DNA of 42,279 nucleotides from an uncultured Bacilli bacterium. Lineage in GTDB: Bacteria > Bacillota_I > Bacilli_A > RF39 > UBA660. Position numbers and translations under genes: made by a program. Below the pieces are notes generated by a model. The model was given only the letters and a program-made list of their open reading frames with translations, ran no database searches and was not told where the DNA came from. The stretch is from contig CALVIX010000008.1 of the NCBI GenBank assembly GCA_944331895.1, positions 1-42,279 of the forward strand, written 5' to 3'. Of the stretch, positions 24,078 to 32,599 are shown piece after piece (the first letter of the stretch is position 1; each line of letters begins with the position of its first letter).

Positions 24078-24591
24078 AGTACTTTCCTTTCACAAACAAA
24101 TCTTTCTCACGAAGTTTATGCATAATTCTTTCTTCTAAAAAACGATTCACTTTCGTAAATACCATATCATGCTTACTTACTGGATTAACTAAAACTGTCG
24201 TGATTCCTGCTTTATTTCCTCCAAGAATATCTGTAAGCATCTGATCTCCGATGATTGCAACTTCACTTTCTTCATAATTATATTTTTTCATTACTTTTTG
24301 AAATTTTGCACTCAACGGTTTCATTGCATTAGATATATACCCGATCGCTAATTGATCTGCGAACGCTTTTACTCTCTTTTTAGGACTATTGGAAAACAAA
24401 ATCAATTGAAATCCTTGTTCCTTTAAATCTTCAAATAACTCTTTTATTCTCTTGTTTGGTACTTTTACGCTGGCTGGAACCAATGTATTATCTAAATCAA
24501 ATAATAAACAATGAATTCCACTGGATTTCAATTTTTGATAATCGATGGTGTAAACACTCTTCTGATATACATCCGGTATGTATTTTTCCAT
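24070..24591 (-). CDS. yqeG: YqeG family HAD-IIIA phosphatase
   Basis: 173 aa. The HAD motif I is LLFDLDNTLV (about 29-38), motif II SNSPKKR (about 69-75) and motif III/IV GDQMLTDILGGNKAG (about 115-129). The physiological substrate is not established; phosphatidylglycerophosphate phosphatase activity is known for eukaryotic relatives of the HAD-IIIA group. It is first in the yqeG-yqeH operon, with AAGGAGG before the ATG and a SigA promoter about 40 nt upstream. Confidence 0.92.
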   Translation of the reverse strand: MEKYIPDVYQKSVYTIDYQKLKSSGIHCLLFDLDNTLVPASVKVPNKRIKELFEDLKEQGFQLILFSNSPKKRVKAFADQLAIGYISNAMKPLSAKFQKVMKKYNYEESEVAIIGDQMLTDILGGNKAGITTVLVNPVSKHDMVFTKVNRFLEERIMHKLREKDLFVKGKYYD

Positions 24592-24626
24592 GAAATCCCT
24601 CCTTACTACAACTTTACATTGTTTTC

Positions 24627-24655
24627 ATTTTAGCACATATCTCGTTATTTTACAA
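24627..24655 (-). promoter_or_regulatory. SigA-type promoter of yqeG-yqeH
   Basis: Minus strand TTGTAA (24650-24655), 17-nt spacer, TAAAAT (24627-24632). Confidence 0.6.
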
Positions 24656-24665
24656 TATGACAAAA

Positions 24666-24697
24666 CAAAAATAGGAGGAAGTACTCTCTCCTATTTT
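24666..24697 (-). terminator. Terminator overlapping the clpB stop codon
   Basis: Minus strand AAAATAGGAG-10-nt loop-CTCCTATTTT then TTG. The TAG stop (24691-24693) is inside the 5' arm. Confidence 0.85.
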
Positions 24698-26805
24698 ATA
24701 TAAAGCTTCCCATCTTTTATATCGACGATAATTTCCGAATTAAACTTGATTTCATCTTGAATGAGTTTATTTGCAATCAACGTTTCAAGGTGACGGCTTA
24801 CATAACGTTTAATCGGACGAGCTCCATAGTTTTCATCATAAGATTGATCGATAATATAATCTTTTGCATCCTTTGTTAACGTAATCTTTATCTTTTGGTC
24901 ACGCAAGCGATATTCGATCTCAGAGATAATTTTATCCAAGATATCATATACGACATCTTTCGATAGAGAATGGAACACGATAATTTCATCTAATCGGTTG
25001 ATGAACTCCGGCTTAAACGTATGCTTTACCGCATTCATGACGAGCTCTTCGCTATTCTCTTCCTTATCTAAGATATATTCACTTCCTAAATTAGAAGTTA
25101 AGATAATGATCGTATTCTTAAAATCGACCGTTCTTCCTTGAGAATCTGTAATACGCCCATCGTCTAAAATTTGAAGTAAGATATTAAATACATCACGATG
25201 TGCTTTTTCGATTTCATCAAATAATACGATACTATAAGGATTTCTACGTACTGCTTCTGTAAGCTGTCCACCTTCATCATATCCAACATATCCAGGAGGT
25301 GCTCCTACCAAACGAGAGACAGAATGTGCTTCCATATATTCACTCATATCGATACGTACCATATGCCGTTCATCATCGAATAACTCATAGGCAAGCGTAC
25401 GTGCTACTTCTGTTTTTCCAACGCCAGTTGGACCTAAAAATAAGAAAGAACCGATTGGACGATTTGGATCTTTAATTCCTGCACGTGCACGAATAATCGC
25501 TTCACTTACAAGATTAAGCGCCTCATCTTGCCCCTTTACTCTCTTTTTCATGTTTTCATTTAAGTGAAGTAGTTTTTCTCTTTCTCCACCTACTAATTTT
25601 TGTACTGGAATGTTCGTCCACTTTGAGATAATTCCTGCAATATCTTCATCAGTTACAGTATCCCCTAAAATCTTAGAACTATCTATTTTTCGTAACTCTT
25701 CTAACTCTGATTCTAATTTTGGAATGGAACCGTGACGAAGACGCGCAGCTGTCTCTAAATCATAACGATTTTCTGCTTGTTCTAACTCGAACTTCGCATG
25801 TTCGATCTCTTCTTTTTTCTTACTAATTTTTTCATTGATATTTTTTTCATTTTCCCAATCTTTACGGAATTTTGCTTCACGTTCTTTCATTCCAGCAAGC
25901 TTTTGATCGATCTCTTCTAATCTTTTTTTCGAAAGCTCATCTTTCTCTTTTTTCAAAGCTTGTCTTTCAATTTCCAAACGCATGATATCTCGTGTCAATG
26001 TATCGAGTGCGGTTGGCACAGAATCCATCTGTACTTTGATTGTCGCACAAGCTTCATCCACTAAATCGATCGCTTTATCAGGTAAGAAACGATCCGTAAT
26101 ATATCGATCTGAAAGTGTCGCTGCAGCAACTAAGGCTTTATCTTTAATATTGACACCATGATAGACTTCAAATCGTTGTTTTAGTCCTCTTAAAATCGTA
26201 ATCGTATCAATTACTGTTGGCTCACTGACCAACACCTTTTGAAAACGTCGCTCTAAAGCTCCATCTTTTTCGATATATTTGCGATACTCATTCAACGTCG
26301 TTGCACCAATCACACGAATTTCACCACGTGCCAGCATTGGCTTCAACATATTTCCAGCATCCATCGCCCCTTCGAGTGCACCAGCCCCTACAATCATGTG
26401 AATCTCATCGATAAACATGATAATTTTTCCATCTGATTCTTTTACTTCTTTCAAGACTGCTTTTAAACGTTCCTCAAATTCTCCACGATATTTTGCACCA
26501 GCGATCAATGCCCCCATATCAAGTTCCCATACAGTTTTATTCTTCAAACTATCTGGGACATCCCCTTTGATAATACGTTGCGCTAGTCCTTCTACGATAG
26601 CTGTTTTTCCAACTCCTGGTTCTCCAATCAATACTGGATTATTCTTCGTTTTTCTCGATAAAATACGAGTGATACTACGAATCTCATCATCGCGGCCGAT
26701 GACAGGGTCCTGTTTGCCATCACGTACTCCGGCAGTAATATCTCTACCGTATTTTTCCAATACATTTTCCAAGTTTTCTTGGTATGGATTTTGATTATTA
26801 TTCAT
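24691..26805 (-). CDS. clpB: ClpB-type disaggregase lacking the N-domain
   Basis: 704 aa against about 860 for standard ClpB. The ATG at 26805 (AGGAGGGG upstream) is followed within 40 residues by the AAA-1 domain, so the usual N-terminal substrate-binding domain of about 145 residues is absent. Walker A1 GEPGVGKT is at 61-68. Next come Walker B FIDEIH, a long coiled-coil M-domain (about 270-380), Walker A2 [23 protein letters not shown] and [11 protein letters not shown]. The M-domain marks ClpB, which works with DnaK on aggregates. The CIRCE site and promoter just upstream show that no N-domain was lost by a wrong start choice. Confidence 0.92.
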   Translation of the reverse strand: MNNNQNPYQENLENVLEKYGRDITAGVRDGKQDPVIGRDDEIRSITRILSRKTKNNPVLIGEPGVGKTAIVEGLAQRIIKGDVPDSLKNKTVWELDMGALIAGAKYRGEFEERLKAVLKEVKESDGKIIMFIDEIHMIVGAGALEGAMDAGNMLKPMLARGEIRVIGATTLNEYRKYIEKDGALERRFQKVLVSEPTVIDTITILRGLKQRFEVYHGVNIKDKALVAAATLSDRYITDRFLPDKAIDLVDEACATIKVQMDSVPTALDTLTRDIMRLEIERQALKKEKDELSKKRLEEIDQKLAGMKEREAKFRKDWENEKNINEKISKKKEEIEHAKFELEQAENRYDLETAARLRHGSIPKLESELEELRKIDSSKILGDTVTDEDIAGIISKWTNIPVQKLVGGEREKLLHLNENMKKRVKGQDEALNLVSEAIIRARAGIKDPNRPIGSFLFLGPTGVGKTEVARTLAYELFDDERHMVRIDMSEYMEAHSVSRLVGAPPGYVGYDEGGQLTEAVRRNPYSIVLFDEIEKAHRDVFNILLQILDDGRITDSQGRTVDFKNTIIILTSNLGSEYILDKEENSEELVMNAVKHTFKPEFINRLDEIIVFHSLSKDVVYDILDKIISEIEYRLRDQKIKITLTKDAKDYIIDQSYDENYGARPIKRYVSRHLETLIANKLIQDEIKFNSEIIVDIKDGKLYIK

Positions 26806-26849
26806 AAGTATCCCCTCCTTTTCATTTGGTCTATCTACCAAACAAAAAC

Positions 26850-26878
26850 ATTATAACACTAAAATTAGCACTCGTCAA
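26850..26878 (-). promoter_or_regulatory. SigA promoter of clpB
   Basis: Minus strand TTGACG (26873-26878), 17-nt spacer, TATAAT (26850-26855). The -35 lies within the CIRCE element. Confidence 0.85.
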
Positions 26879-26891
26879 TAGTGAGTGCTAA
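26865..26891. promoter_or_regulatory. CIRCE operator (HrcA binding site)
   Basis: TTAGCACTC (26865-26873)-N9-GAGTGCTAA (26883-26891) is a perfect match to CIRCE. It covers the clpB -35, so HrcA binding should block initiation until heat shock. It starts right after the stop codon of the upstream gene. Confidence 0.97.
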
Positions 26892-27902
26892 TTATTTTTT
26901 ATACGCTGTTTCATTTTGGTGAATCTTTCCCGTTTGGATATATTCGACCCAATTTTGATATCGATTTAATTTAAAGAACAACTTTTCATTTGCTATTCTT
27001 AATTTTTCATCTTCTCCCATCATATATCCATATACTGTTGGATCATCATAAGACTGTGCGATACGAATGACTTCTGTAAATTCACGTCCTTTTTCTGATG
27101 TAGACAAATTGGAAGTCTCAATATGGCGATAAAGATCTCTCAAAACCGACTTGACGTCCATATTTGTATTAGCCTCATACTGTTGTAATTCTGACTTCAC
27201 ACGATTTAATTTTCTCATGTCGGTCACAATCATCTGATTGAAGCAGTTGAGTGCATATTTGATATCTTCTTTCGGCAAGTTTAATCCTGCCTCCTCTTTT
27301 GGTTGGAACACATTTAACATATCATGATGATCATAAACAATGTCTTTTTCCATGTTCCCGTAACTAATATCTAATATTTTAGAAGCTCTTTCCCCAGTTT
27401 GTCTATCATTTGTAAAAAGCAATAATTGCGTCGCTAATTTTTGCTCATTCGTGATATCGCGATCCTTCGGAAATGAAAGTACTCCATATCCTTTCGCTAT
27501 ATTAGAAATGCGATCATCTTTTAAATAGTTTTGTGCTTCTTTTCCTGTAACAATTTCTGTCGTATATCTAGTTTTAACACCAAAATATACAATATGTTTC
27601 ATATCATTCAACATCTTCGTACATTCGTAACTTCCCCACTGTTCTTTAGACTCAGGAGTTCCCTTATAATAATTGATATAAAGGGAAAAGACATCATCGT
27701 GTTCTTGAAAATCATGCACAGTGATAAGTTTACCCTCTGGCGTAATAATATATCCGCCTTCCAATGCATTTATTTCCGGATAAGACGCACCGATCATCTG
27801 AAATGGATTCCCGTTGATATCAAGTACGGTAATCAATTTTTTCTCATCGAATTCATCGCCATACAAATCCTTTAATCTCTCTATATTGTTTAATTGTTCC
27901 AT
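26892..27902 (-). CDS. Protein of unknown function, 336 aa
   Basis: Soluble, no signal peptide or membrane span, no family recognised. The first third looks beta-rich (VLDINGNPFQMIGASYPEIN, GGYIITPEGKLITVHDF). The C-terminal half is helical and charged (DMRKLNRVKSELQQYE). The start could be ATG at 27902 or GTG at 27911. It lies 13 nt after the 355-aa unknown gene, probably cotranscribed with it. It is followed directly by the CIRCE-clpB promoter with no terminator seen, so read-through into clpB is possible. Confidence 0.6.
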   Translation of the reverse strand: MEQLNNIERLKDLYGDEFDEKKLITVLDINGNPFQMIGASYPEINALEGGYIITPEGKLITVHDFQEHDDVFSLYINYYKGTPESKEQWGSYECTKMLNDMKHIVYFGVKTRYTTEIVTGKEAQNYLKDDRISNIAKGYGVLSFPKDRDITNEQKLATQLLLFTNDRQTGERASKILDISYGNMEKDIVYDHHDMLNVFQPKEEAGLNLPKEDIKYALNCFNQMIVTDMRKLNRVKSELQQYEANTNMDVKSVLRDLYRHIETSNLSTSEKGREFTEVIRIAQSYDDPTVYGYMMGEDEKLRIANEKLFFKLNRYQNWVEYIQTGKIHQNETAYKK

Positions 27903-27915
27903 CCCTTCCACCCCA

Positions 27916-28983
27916 TTACTTTCTCTTTTGGTAGGTCACTACAGAATCTAACAATGTTTGATAAACTTCATTTTCCGAGAATAGCATTTTTGCATTCAAT
28001 GTTGCATTGCAAAAACTCTCATTTTCTTTCCTAACCTCAATGCCATGTATTTGATCTTGTAAACGTTCCATCACGTGCAAGAATCGAGTTGTGAGATTAT
28101 ATTCGATCTTTTCTACGTTCGTAATCACACCAAGCGCTTTTAACTTGCTAGCACTTAACCCTTTATATTTTTCCATATCTCCAAAGACATTTTTCTTGAT
28201 TTCTAATTTTAATGGCAGTGTTTTTGCAATCGTCATATCTTCTATCCCTACTTCTTGCATACATTTTAATAAGATCGTAGAAGCAAACATGAAGGACAAT
28301 GGAACATCTTGTAACTCCTCACGACAATTCTTATTCATCTTATAAAAATGGCGATTTGCCTTTTTTGCCAATTTTCTATCTATCTCTTTTATATCCTCGT
28401 TGTTCTTCCCTTGAATCGCATAAAGATATAATTGATGATCAGCAACGCCATATCTAAGAAGAGGTAAGGTATAGTGTGCACTACCTTCTGGATATTCTTT
28501 CTCCAATGTAATGGATAGTGCATATGGTGTTTCTTGCCCAGCAGGTTGTTCTTTTCTCTCTACCAGTATTTTACAGTCTAAAGGAGCGTACTCCATCACC
28601 ATCGGTTCAGAAAATGTGCGATCCATACAAAACTCGATATAGCGATTCACAAACTCAGTAGGATGTTGAAAATCTTGTGGCGTCATATTGGCAAGTAAAT
28701 ATACGAGGTTTGCTCTCAAATATGCTCTATCTTTTTCTTCTGCCACACGAAACCACCCATGATCGGTAGTCATCACTATTTCGCTATAACGTTTTAGCGC
28801 GTTCATAAATTGATTAAAATCATCGATTTTAAGTATGTGATCACTCTTCTGATCCACATTGGAAAATCGATCTTTGATTTCCGTTTCAAATCCTGCTTGT
28901 ACATAAGATAACACTGTTGGAATTTTACCAATCTTAGCACCATGGACGATTTCAAAAAATATATCGAATAACTCTCTTTCCAT
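27916..28983 (-). CDS. Protein of unknown function, 355 aa
   Basis: Predicted soluble protein with mostly helical character and no recognised domain. The N-terminus ERELFDIFFEIVHGAKIGKI is followed by an alternation of helices and a central beta segment (YALSITLEKEYPEG, YTLPLLRYGVADHQLYLYAI) holding an Arg/Asp-rich turn. It has AGGTGACAT before the ATG. It is encoded between an HAD-like phosphatase gene (33 nt upstream) and the 336-aa unknown gene (13 nt downstream), so these probably form one operon. Confidence 0.6.
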   Translation of the reverse strand: MERELFDIFFEIVHGAKIGKIPTVLSYVQAGFETEIKDRFSNVDQKSDHILKIDDFNQFMNALKRYSEIVMTTDHGWFRVAEEKDRAYLRANLVYLLANMTPQDFQHPTEFVNRYIEFCMDRTFSEPMVMEYAPLDCKILVERKEQPAGQETPYALSITLEKEYPEGSAHYTLPLLRYGVADHQLYLYAIQGKNNEDIKEIDRKLAKKANRHFYKMNKNCREELQDVPLSFMFASTILLKCMQEVGIEDMTIAKTLPLKLEIKKNVFGDMEKYKGLSASKLKALGVITNVEKIEYNLTTRFLHVMERLQDQIHGIEVRKENESFCNATLNAKMLFSENEVYQTLLDSVVTYQKRK

Positions 28984-29015
28984 ATGTCACCTCATTTGGT
29001 ATTTTCACATAAGAA

Positions 29016-29510
29016 TTATAAAATATCTAGTACCTGATCGATCCGATCGACGCATAAAAATTCAGTCGTCTTTTTCGTTGGCGAAAACTTTACGGGAATT
29101 CCCCCAGCTGCCTTCCATTCTCTTAAATTTTCTGAATAATCATCGATTAAAATCGCATCTTTTGCATGTACCATCTTAGTTTTACTTAGATCTTTAGGGC
29201 AGGCTATAATCGTAATATCATCAAAATATTTTCTTATAAATTTTACTTTTTCCACAATTTCAGGAACACTATTGACATGAGTTAAAACAGATATGTTGAA
29301 GCGATTAGAATCTTTCATCCTTTTTAAACGATCCATACTATCATATAAAATAGGCGTAATTTCAATCACTTGTTCCCAGTTTAAAGTCTGATAAAACTTT
29401 AAAACTTCGTCGTAATTATCTAAATCTACCTGTTGTTCATCTAATAAACGATAGGACGTTGTAATCGTATCCATTAACACACCGTCAAAATCAATATATA
29501 ATTCTCTCAT
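29016..29510 (-). CDS. HAD-superfamily 5'-nucleotidase-like phosphatase
   Basis: 164 aa from the ATG at 29510 (AAGGAG 7 nt upstream). Motif I YIDFDGVLMDT (about 4-14) gives the nucleophile and acid Asp pair. VLTHVN (motif II, Thr) and KDAILIDDYSENLREWKAAG (motif III/IV Asp pair) follow. The layout resembles NT5C-type 5'(3')-deoxyribonucleotidases and YorS/YqfW-like small HAD proteins, cytosolic and Mg-dependent. The substrate is unknown. It is 28 nt after the coiled-coil membrane protein gene and 33 nt before the 355-aa gene. Confidence 0.75.
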   Translation of the reverse strand: MRELYIDFDGVLMDTITTSYRLLDEQQVDLDNYDEVLKFYQTLNWEQVIEITPILYDSMDRLKRMKDSNRFNISVLTHVNSVPEIVEKVKFIRKYFDDITIIACPKDLSKTKMVHAKDAILIDDYSENLREWKAAGGIPVKFSPTKKTTEFLCVDRIDQVLDIL

Positions 29511-29537
29511 AAGTTGCTCCTTTCTCAAGAAAAAAAC

Positions 29538-30119
29538 TTAAAACAGTAAAAACCAACATACCCCTATTACAACGAGCAATAAGATAAGTCCTAAAACTAA
29601 AGTTAAAGAAGGTCCTCCCGAGTGTCCCATAGAGGCATTTGACTCTTTGGTTTCGTCTCTTACTCCAAGGGTCTCATAAATATCTTTTTTCACTGTTGCT
29701 ACCGCACTTAAAATTTCCGTGTATGTAAATTCATCTATCTCGTGTTGCTGAAACATTTCGCGGGCGCGTTTCAAGCAACTAAAAATTTCATTATCTAATT
29801 GTTTGATACTTTTTTCTTCTTTCACATCTACCTGCATCGCCATTCCATCAGGTCGAATCGATTTAATATACTCCGGATTGAGTTCATATCCAAAATACTG
29901 TTTTAACATCTCCCTTGAAATTTCTAACTTATGTTCCTTACGATACTCTTCTACTGCAGCTTTACATTGATTTTCTTTTAACTGTAAATCCTGCACTTGA
30001 GCGTAATATTCCTCTACTCCAAGATCGATCTCTTTTGCTTTAAAAGCTCTTGCCAATTCTTCTTTTTCTGCCTTTACCTGTTCCATCTGATTTTTTAATT
30101 CAACATAATTCTGATACAT
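29538..30119 (-). CDS. Tail-anchored coiled-coil protein, unknown function
   Basis: 193 aa from the ATG at 30119 (AGGGGGAG 5 nt upstream). A long Glu/Lys/Gln-rich coiled coil (about 5-65) leads into a middle segment with YFGYELNPEYIKSI, a second helical region, a short Gly/Ser linker (SMGHSGGPS) and one C-terminal membrane helix (LTLVLGLILLLVVIGVCWFLLF). This predicts a tail-anchored protein with a cytoplasmic body. No family is recognised. It appears first in the run leading to the HAD and the two unknown genes. Confidence 0.6.
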   Translation of the reverse strand: MYQNYVELKNQMEQVKAEKEELARAFKAKEIDLGVEEYYAQVQDLQLKENQCKAAVEEYRKEHKLEISREMLKQYFGYELNPEYIKSIRPDGMAMQVDVKEEKSIKQLDNEIFSCLKRAREMFQQHEIDEFTYTEILSAVATVKKDIYETLGVRDETKESNASMGHSGGPSLTLVLGLILLLVVIGVCWFLLF

Positions 30120-30191
30120 ACAAACTCCCCCTACCAACATTATAGCACACTTCTACAAATTATCATCCATAAAGAAAAAAGCACTGTAAAC

Positions 30192-30216
30192 AAAAAAAGA
30201 TACCACTTGGCATCTT
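30192..30216 (-). terminator. Terminator of the infC-rpmI-rplT operon
   Basis: Minus strand AGATGCC-AAGT-style loop-GGTATCT then TTTTTTTG, starting at the rplT stop codon. Confidence 0.75.
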
Positions 30217-30763
30217 ACTTTAAAGCGTCTAATAATTCTGCTTTTTTCATTGTAGAAGTTCCTTCTACACCTTTTTCTTTTGCAAGCTTACGAAGTTCTG
30301 CAACTGTCATCTTAGAATAATCTGTTACTTCTTCCTTCTTTTCTTTTTTAGCAGGTTTTTCTTCTTTCTTCACAGTCTTTGGAGCTTTTTTCTCCTCGAA
30401 TTTTTTTCCATCTAAAGCATCTTTTGCAATTGCAACTAAAGAAGCGAAGCTCTTTGGATTGTCGATTGCAATTTCTGCTAACATCTTACGGTTTACTGTA
30501 ACTCCAGCTTTTGTTAATCCATTGATGAATTTAGAATAACTAATGTCATTCATACGGCAAGCTGCGTTGATTCTCGTAATCCATAATTTTCTGAATTCTC
30601 TTTTGTTTTGTCTTCTATCTCTGTATGCATATTTATGTGAATGCATCACCTGTTCTTTTGCTGTTCTATATAATCTGTGTTTACTTCCGAAATAACCTTT
30701 TGCTTCTTTTAAAACCTTTGCTCTACGTGCACGGTGAATTGTTCCGTTTTTTACTCTTGGCAT
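30215..30763 (-). CDS. rplT: Ribosomal protein L20 with C-terminal Rho_N/SAP-like extension
   Basis: 182 aa where L20 is normally about 118. Residues 1-117 are a complete L20 ([49 protein letters not shown]). A Lys/Glu/Pro-rich linker (about 118-147) joins a 35-residue module with [17 protein letters not shown] and KKAELLDAL (148-182), which matches the Rho N-terminal/SAP helix-extension-helix pattern for nucleic-acid binding. The reading frame is intact, with the operon terminator right after it. L20 is an early 50S assembly protein and, in Bacillus, the repressor of this operon. Confidence 0.95.
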   Translation of the reverse strand: MPRVKNGTIHRARRAKVLKEAKGYFGSKHRLYRTAKEQVMHSHKYAYRDRRQNKREFRKLWITRINAACRMNDISYSKFINGLTKAGVTVNRKMLAEIAIDNPKSFASLVAIAKDALDGKKFEEKKAPKTVKKEEKPAKKEKKEEVTDYSKMTVAELRKLAKEKGVEGTSTMKKAELLDALK

Positions 30764-30782
30764 AATATCCTCCTTCTAAATC

Positions 30783-30983
30783 TTACTTTTTAATTAAACT
30801 TTTCAATCTGTTCATGTCTGCTTTACTTAATAATGAACCTTTTCTTCCGGCTCTATTAGATGCAGCATTTTTCTTTCCTGTGTTATGTCTCGTTCCAGGT
30901 TTTCCAATTTTAACTGTTCCACCAGGTCTTACTTTTAAAACTTTAGCTGTTCCCTTGTGTGTTTTTTGTGTCTTTTTAGCCAT
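30783..30983 (-). CDS. rpmI: Ribosomal protein L35
   Basis: 66 aa basic 50S protein, normal length. KVRPGGTVKIGKPGTRHNTGKK and the end RLKSLIKK fit L35, although the N-terminal KTHKGTAKVLKV is less Arg-rich than in many species. It sits between infC (11 nt) and rplT (19 nt), the universal order of this operon. Confidence 0.93.
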   Translation of the reverse strand: MAKKTQKTHKGTAKVLKVRPGGTVKIGKPGTRHNTGKKNAASNRAGRKGSLLSKADMNRLKSLIKK

Positions 30984-30994
30984 ATATGTCCCTC

Positions 30995-31525
30995 CTACTT
31001 TTCCTTCTTTGGCGCAAGTATCATTGTCATCACACGACCATCTAATACAGGTTTTTGCTCTACGGTAGAAATTTCACTCAATGCTTCTGCAAAACGATGT
31101 AATACGTCTTTCCCACGATCGATATGAACCATCTCTCTACCTTTAAAACGTATAGATGCTTTAATCTTATGACCTTTTTCCAAATATTTAGATGAATTTT
31201 TCACTCTCGTATTAAAGTCGTGAACATCGATCGATACTGTTAATCGATATTCTTTCATCTCTAAGTTTCTCTCGCGTTGTTTTTTTAAGTTTTCCTTGTT
31301 TTGTTTTTTCTTTTCATACTTAAACTTATTGTAGTCCATAATCTTACAAACCGGTGGTTTGGCATTTGGGCTCATTAAAACAAGATCAAACCCTGCATAA
31401 GATGCTAATGTTAAAGCGTCTTTTAACGGTTTAATTCCCAATTGTTCCCCATTCGGACCAATCAACATAACCTCTTTTGCTCTTATCTGTTCGTTGATAA
31501 ACAAATCTCTCTCTTTATTTGCGAT
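30995..31525 (-). CDS. infC: Translation initiation factor IF-3 with predicted AUC start
   Basis: 176 aa. The N-domain includes FINEQIRAKEVMLIGPNGEQLG, followed by the linker and C-domain (PPVCKIMDYNKFKYEKKKQ, KEYRLTVSIDVHDF, KGHKIKASIRFKGREM). IF-3 blocks subunit joining and checks the start codon. The best Shine-Dalgarno GGAGGTG lies 6 nt before ATC at 31523-31525; the in-frame ATG just upstream would place that SD inside the coding region. Rare AUU/AUC-type starts are a known feature of infC, allowing IF-3 to repress itself. Behind a strong promoter and a leader hairpin. Confidence 0.9.
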   Translation of the reverse strand: MANKERDLFINEQIRAKEVMLIGPNGEQLGIKPLKDALTLASYAGFDLVLMSPNAKPPVCKIMDYNKFKYEKKKQNKENLKKQRERNLEMKEYRLTVSIDVHDFNTRVKNSSKYLEKGHKIKASIRFKGREMVHIDRGKDVLHRFAEALSEISTVEQKPVLDGRVMTMILAPKKEK

Positions 31526-31688
31526 AACTGACACCTCCATAAAAAAAGTGAATACCAGGTATCCACTCATCTTCCAAACATCGTTATATTATATAGTCAA
31601 TAATATCTCTTTTTGGCTTGTTACCCATAACTTTAGCTATCGGGTGAGAAGTGGATTCCTTCTGCTTTCCTTTTTTCAATTCCATTAC
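31526..31688 (-). ncRNA. infC leader RNA, probable L20 leader attenuator
   Basis: About 160 nt of untranslated leader between a strong SigA promoter and infC. An upstream segment (ATCCAC at 31653-31658 on the minus-strand RNA, complement of gtggat) can pair with the GTGGAT in the 5' arm of the terminator hairpin at 31541-31567, giving an antiterminator alternative. In Bacillus this operon is controlled by L20 through leader termination. Pairing here is by eye. Confidence 0.6.
31541..31567 (-). terminator. Leader terminator just upstream of infC
   Basis: Minus strand AGTGGATA-CCTGG-TATTCACT followed by TTTTTTT, ending about 16 nt before the infC start. A stem with a T run inside the operon leader means regulated premature termination. 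Confidence 0.75.
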
Positions 31689-31717
31689 ATTATACATAAT
31701 TCTATGTACTTTGTCAA
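31689..31717 (-). promoter_or_regulatory. Consensus SigA promoter of infC-rpmI-rplT
   Basis: Minus strand TTGACA (31712-31717), 17-nt spacer, TATAAT (31689-31694): both hexamers perfect. Confidence 0.9.
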
Positions 31718-31720
31718 CAA

Positions 31721-32599
31721 TTATAACACTTTTTTATCTTCTTCTTTGATTAAATTCATTTTCTTTAACGTTTCGATCACTCGTTCTCCACGATTTACAT
31801 AATCTTCCATAGATGATAACGGGGTTAATAGAAACCCTAATTTTCGAAACTGTCTATAATAACAATCTTCTTTTAATTCATCGATATTTCGATAAACATT
31901 ATTTAAAATCGGATTCTTTTGCATTGCGATCCAACATTTCATGAGAATTTGATCGATCCATGCCTCTACAAACTCTCGATCCTCTTTTAGAATATTTCCT
32001 TTCCCCAGCAACACTTTTAAATAAGAATAGCAAACGACATCAGGAGTATCGATCACATGTCTCGGTGTTAAATCTACAAATCCGAATCCCTCTTTTGAAT
32101 CGTATTGAAAATTAGAAGCATATGTTGCGTCGTAACACAATGACTCGTGTTGTCCTAACTCTAACATATCGGATAAAAACTTATCGTAATGTACCTGAGG
32201 GGCAGTTGCTAATTTTTCTAGTTCACGCTCATATATCATTGCATTGTGAGCCTCTTTTTCATAATTATATACGACTTCTTCTCTCGTTGTCGGACGAAAA
32301 ATCAATGGGAATGGACAAGTTTGATGCAACGGTTTTCCCTTGACTCTCGTTTCTAATAGCCAACCTTCTCGATATTTCTGATTGCTATTTTCATCAGTAA
32401 AACAATATTCTATTACACATGGAACCATCATGCCTCGATTCCATAATTTTTCATTCTCCCTTTGCATTATCTTTAAATGCTCTTCATAATATGCTCCATG
32501 CAATAATGCCACATCAGGAAACAAATAACACTCACTGTTTTCTCCATGAGCAGATACCGGCATCGATGAAGCTTCTTCTATATATTTTTCTATTTCCAT
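31721..32599 (-). CDS. Unknown protein with possible phosphotransferase (kinase-like) fold
   Basis: 292 aa, cytosolic, no clear family. GWLLETRVKGKPL (about 79-91) resembles the hinge segment of aminoglycoside-phosphotransferase-like kinases. HESLCYDATYASNFQYD followed by GFGFVDLTP (about 152-179) resembles a catalytic loop Asp...Asn plus a DFG-like metal Asp, but the spacing is not canonical and no ATP-anchoring Lys is obvious. It could be a pseudokinase-like or unrelated fold. Its ATG overlaps the gmk stop (TAATG), so it is translationally coupled to guanylate kinase, the place where rpoZ often sits. Confidence 0.55.
   Translation of the reverse strand: MEIEKYIEEASSMPVSAHGENSECYLFPDVALLHGAYYEEHLKIMQRENEKLWNRGMMVPCVIEYCFTDENSNQKYREGWLLETRVKGKPLHQTCPFPLIFRPTTREEVVYNYEKEAHNAMIYERELEKLATAPQVHYDKFLSDMLELGQHESLCYDATYASNFQYDSKEGFGFVDLTPRHVIDTPDVVCYSYLKVLLGKGNILKEDREFVEAWIDQILMKCWIAMQKNPILNNVYRNIDELKEDCYYRQFRKLGFLLTPLSSMEDYVNRGERVIETLKKMNLIKEEDKKVL

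Noticed and set aside
26417-26794. 125-codon plus-strand reading frame opposite clpB
   Set aside because: It is the antisense shadow of conserved AAA-1 coding sequence, with no RBS or promoter and no recognisable product.
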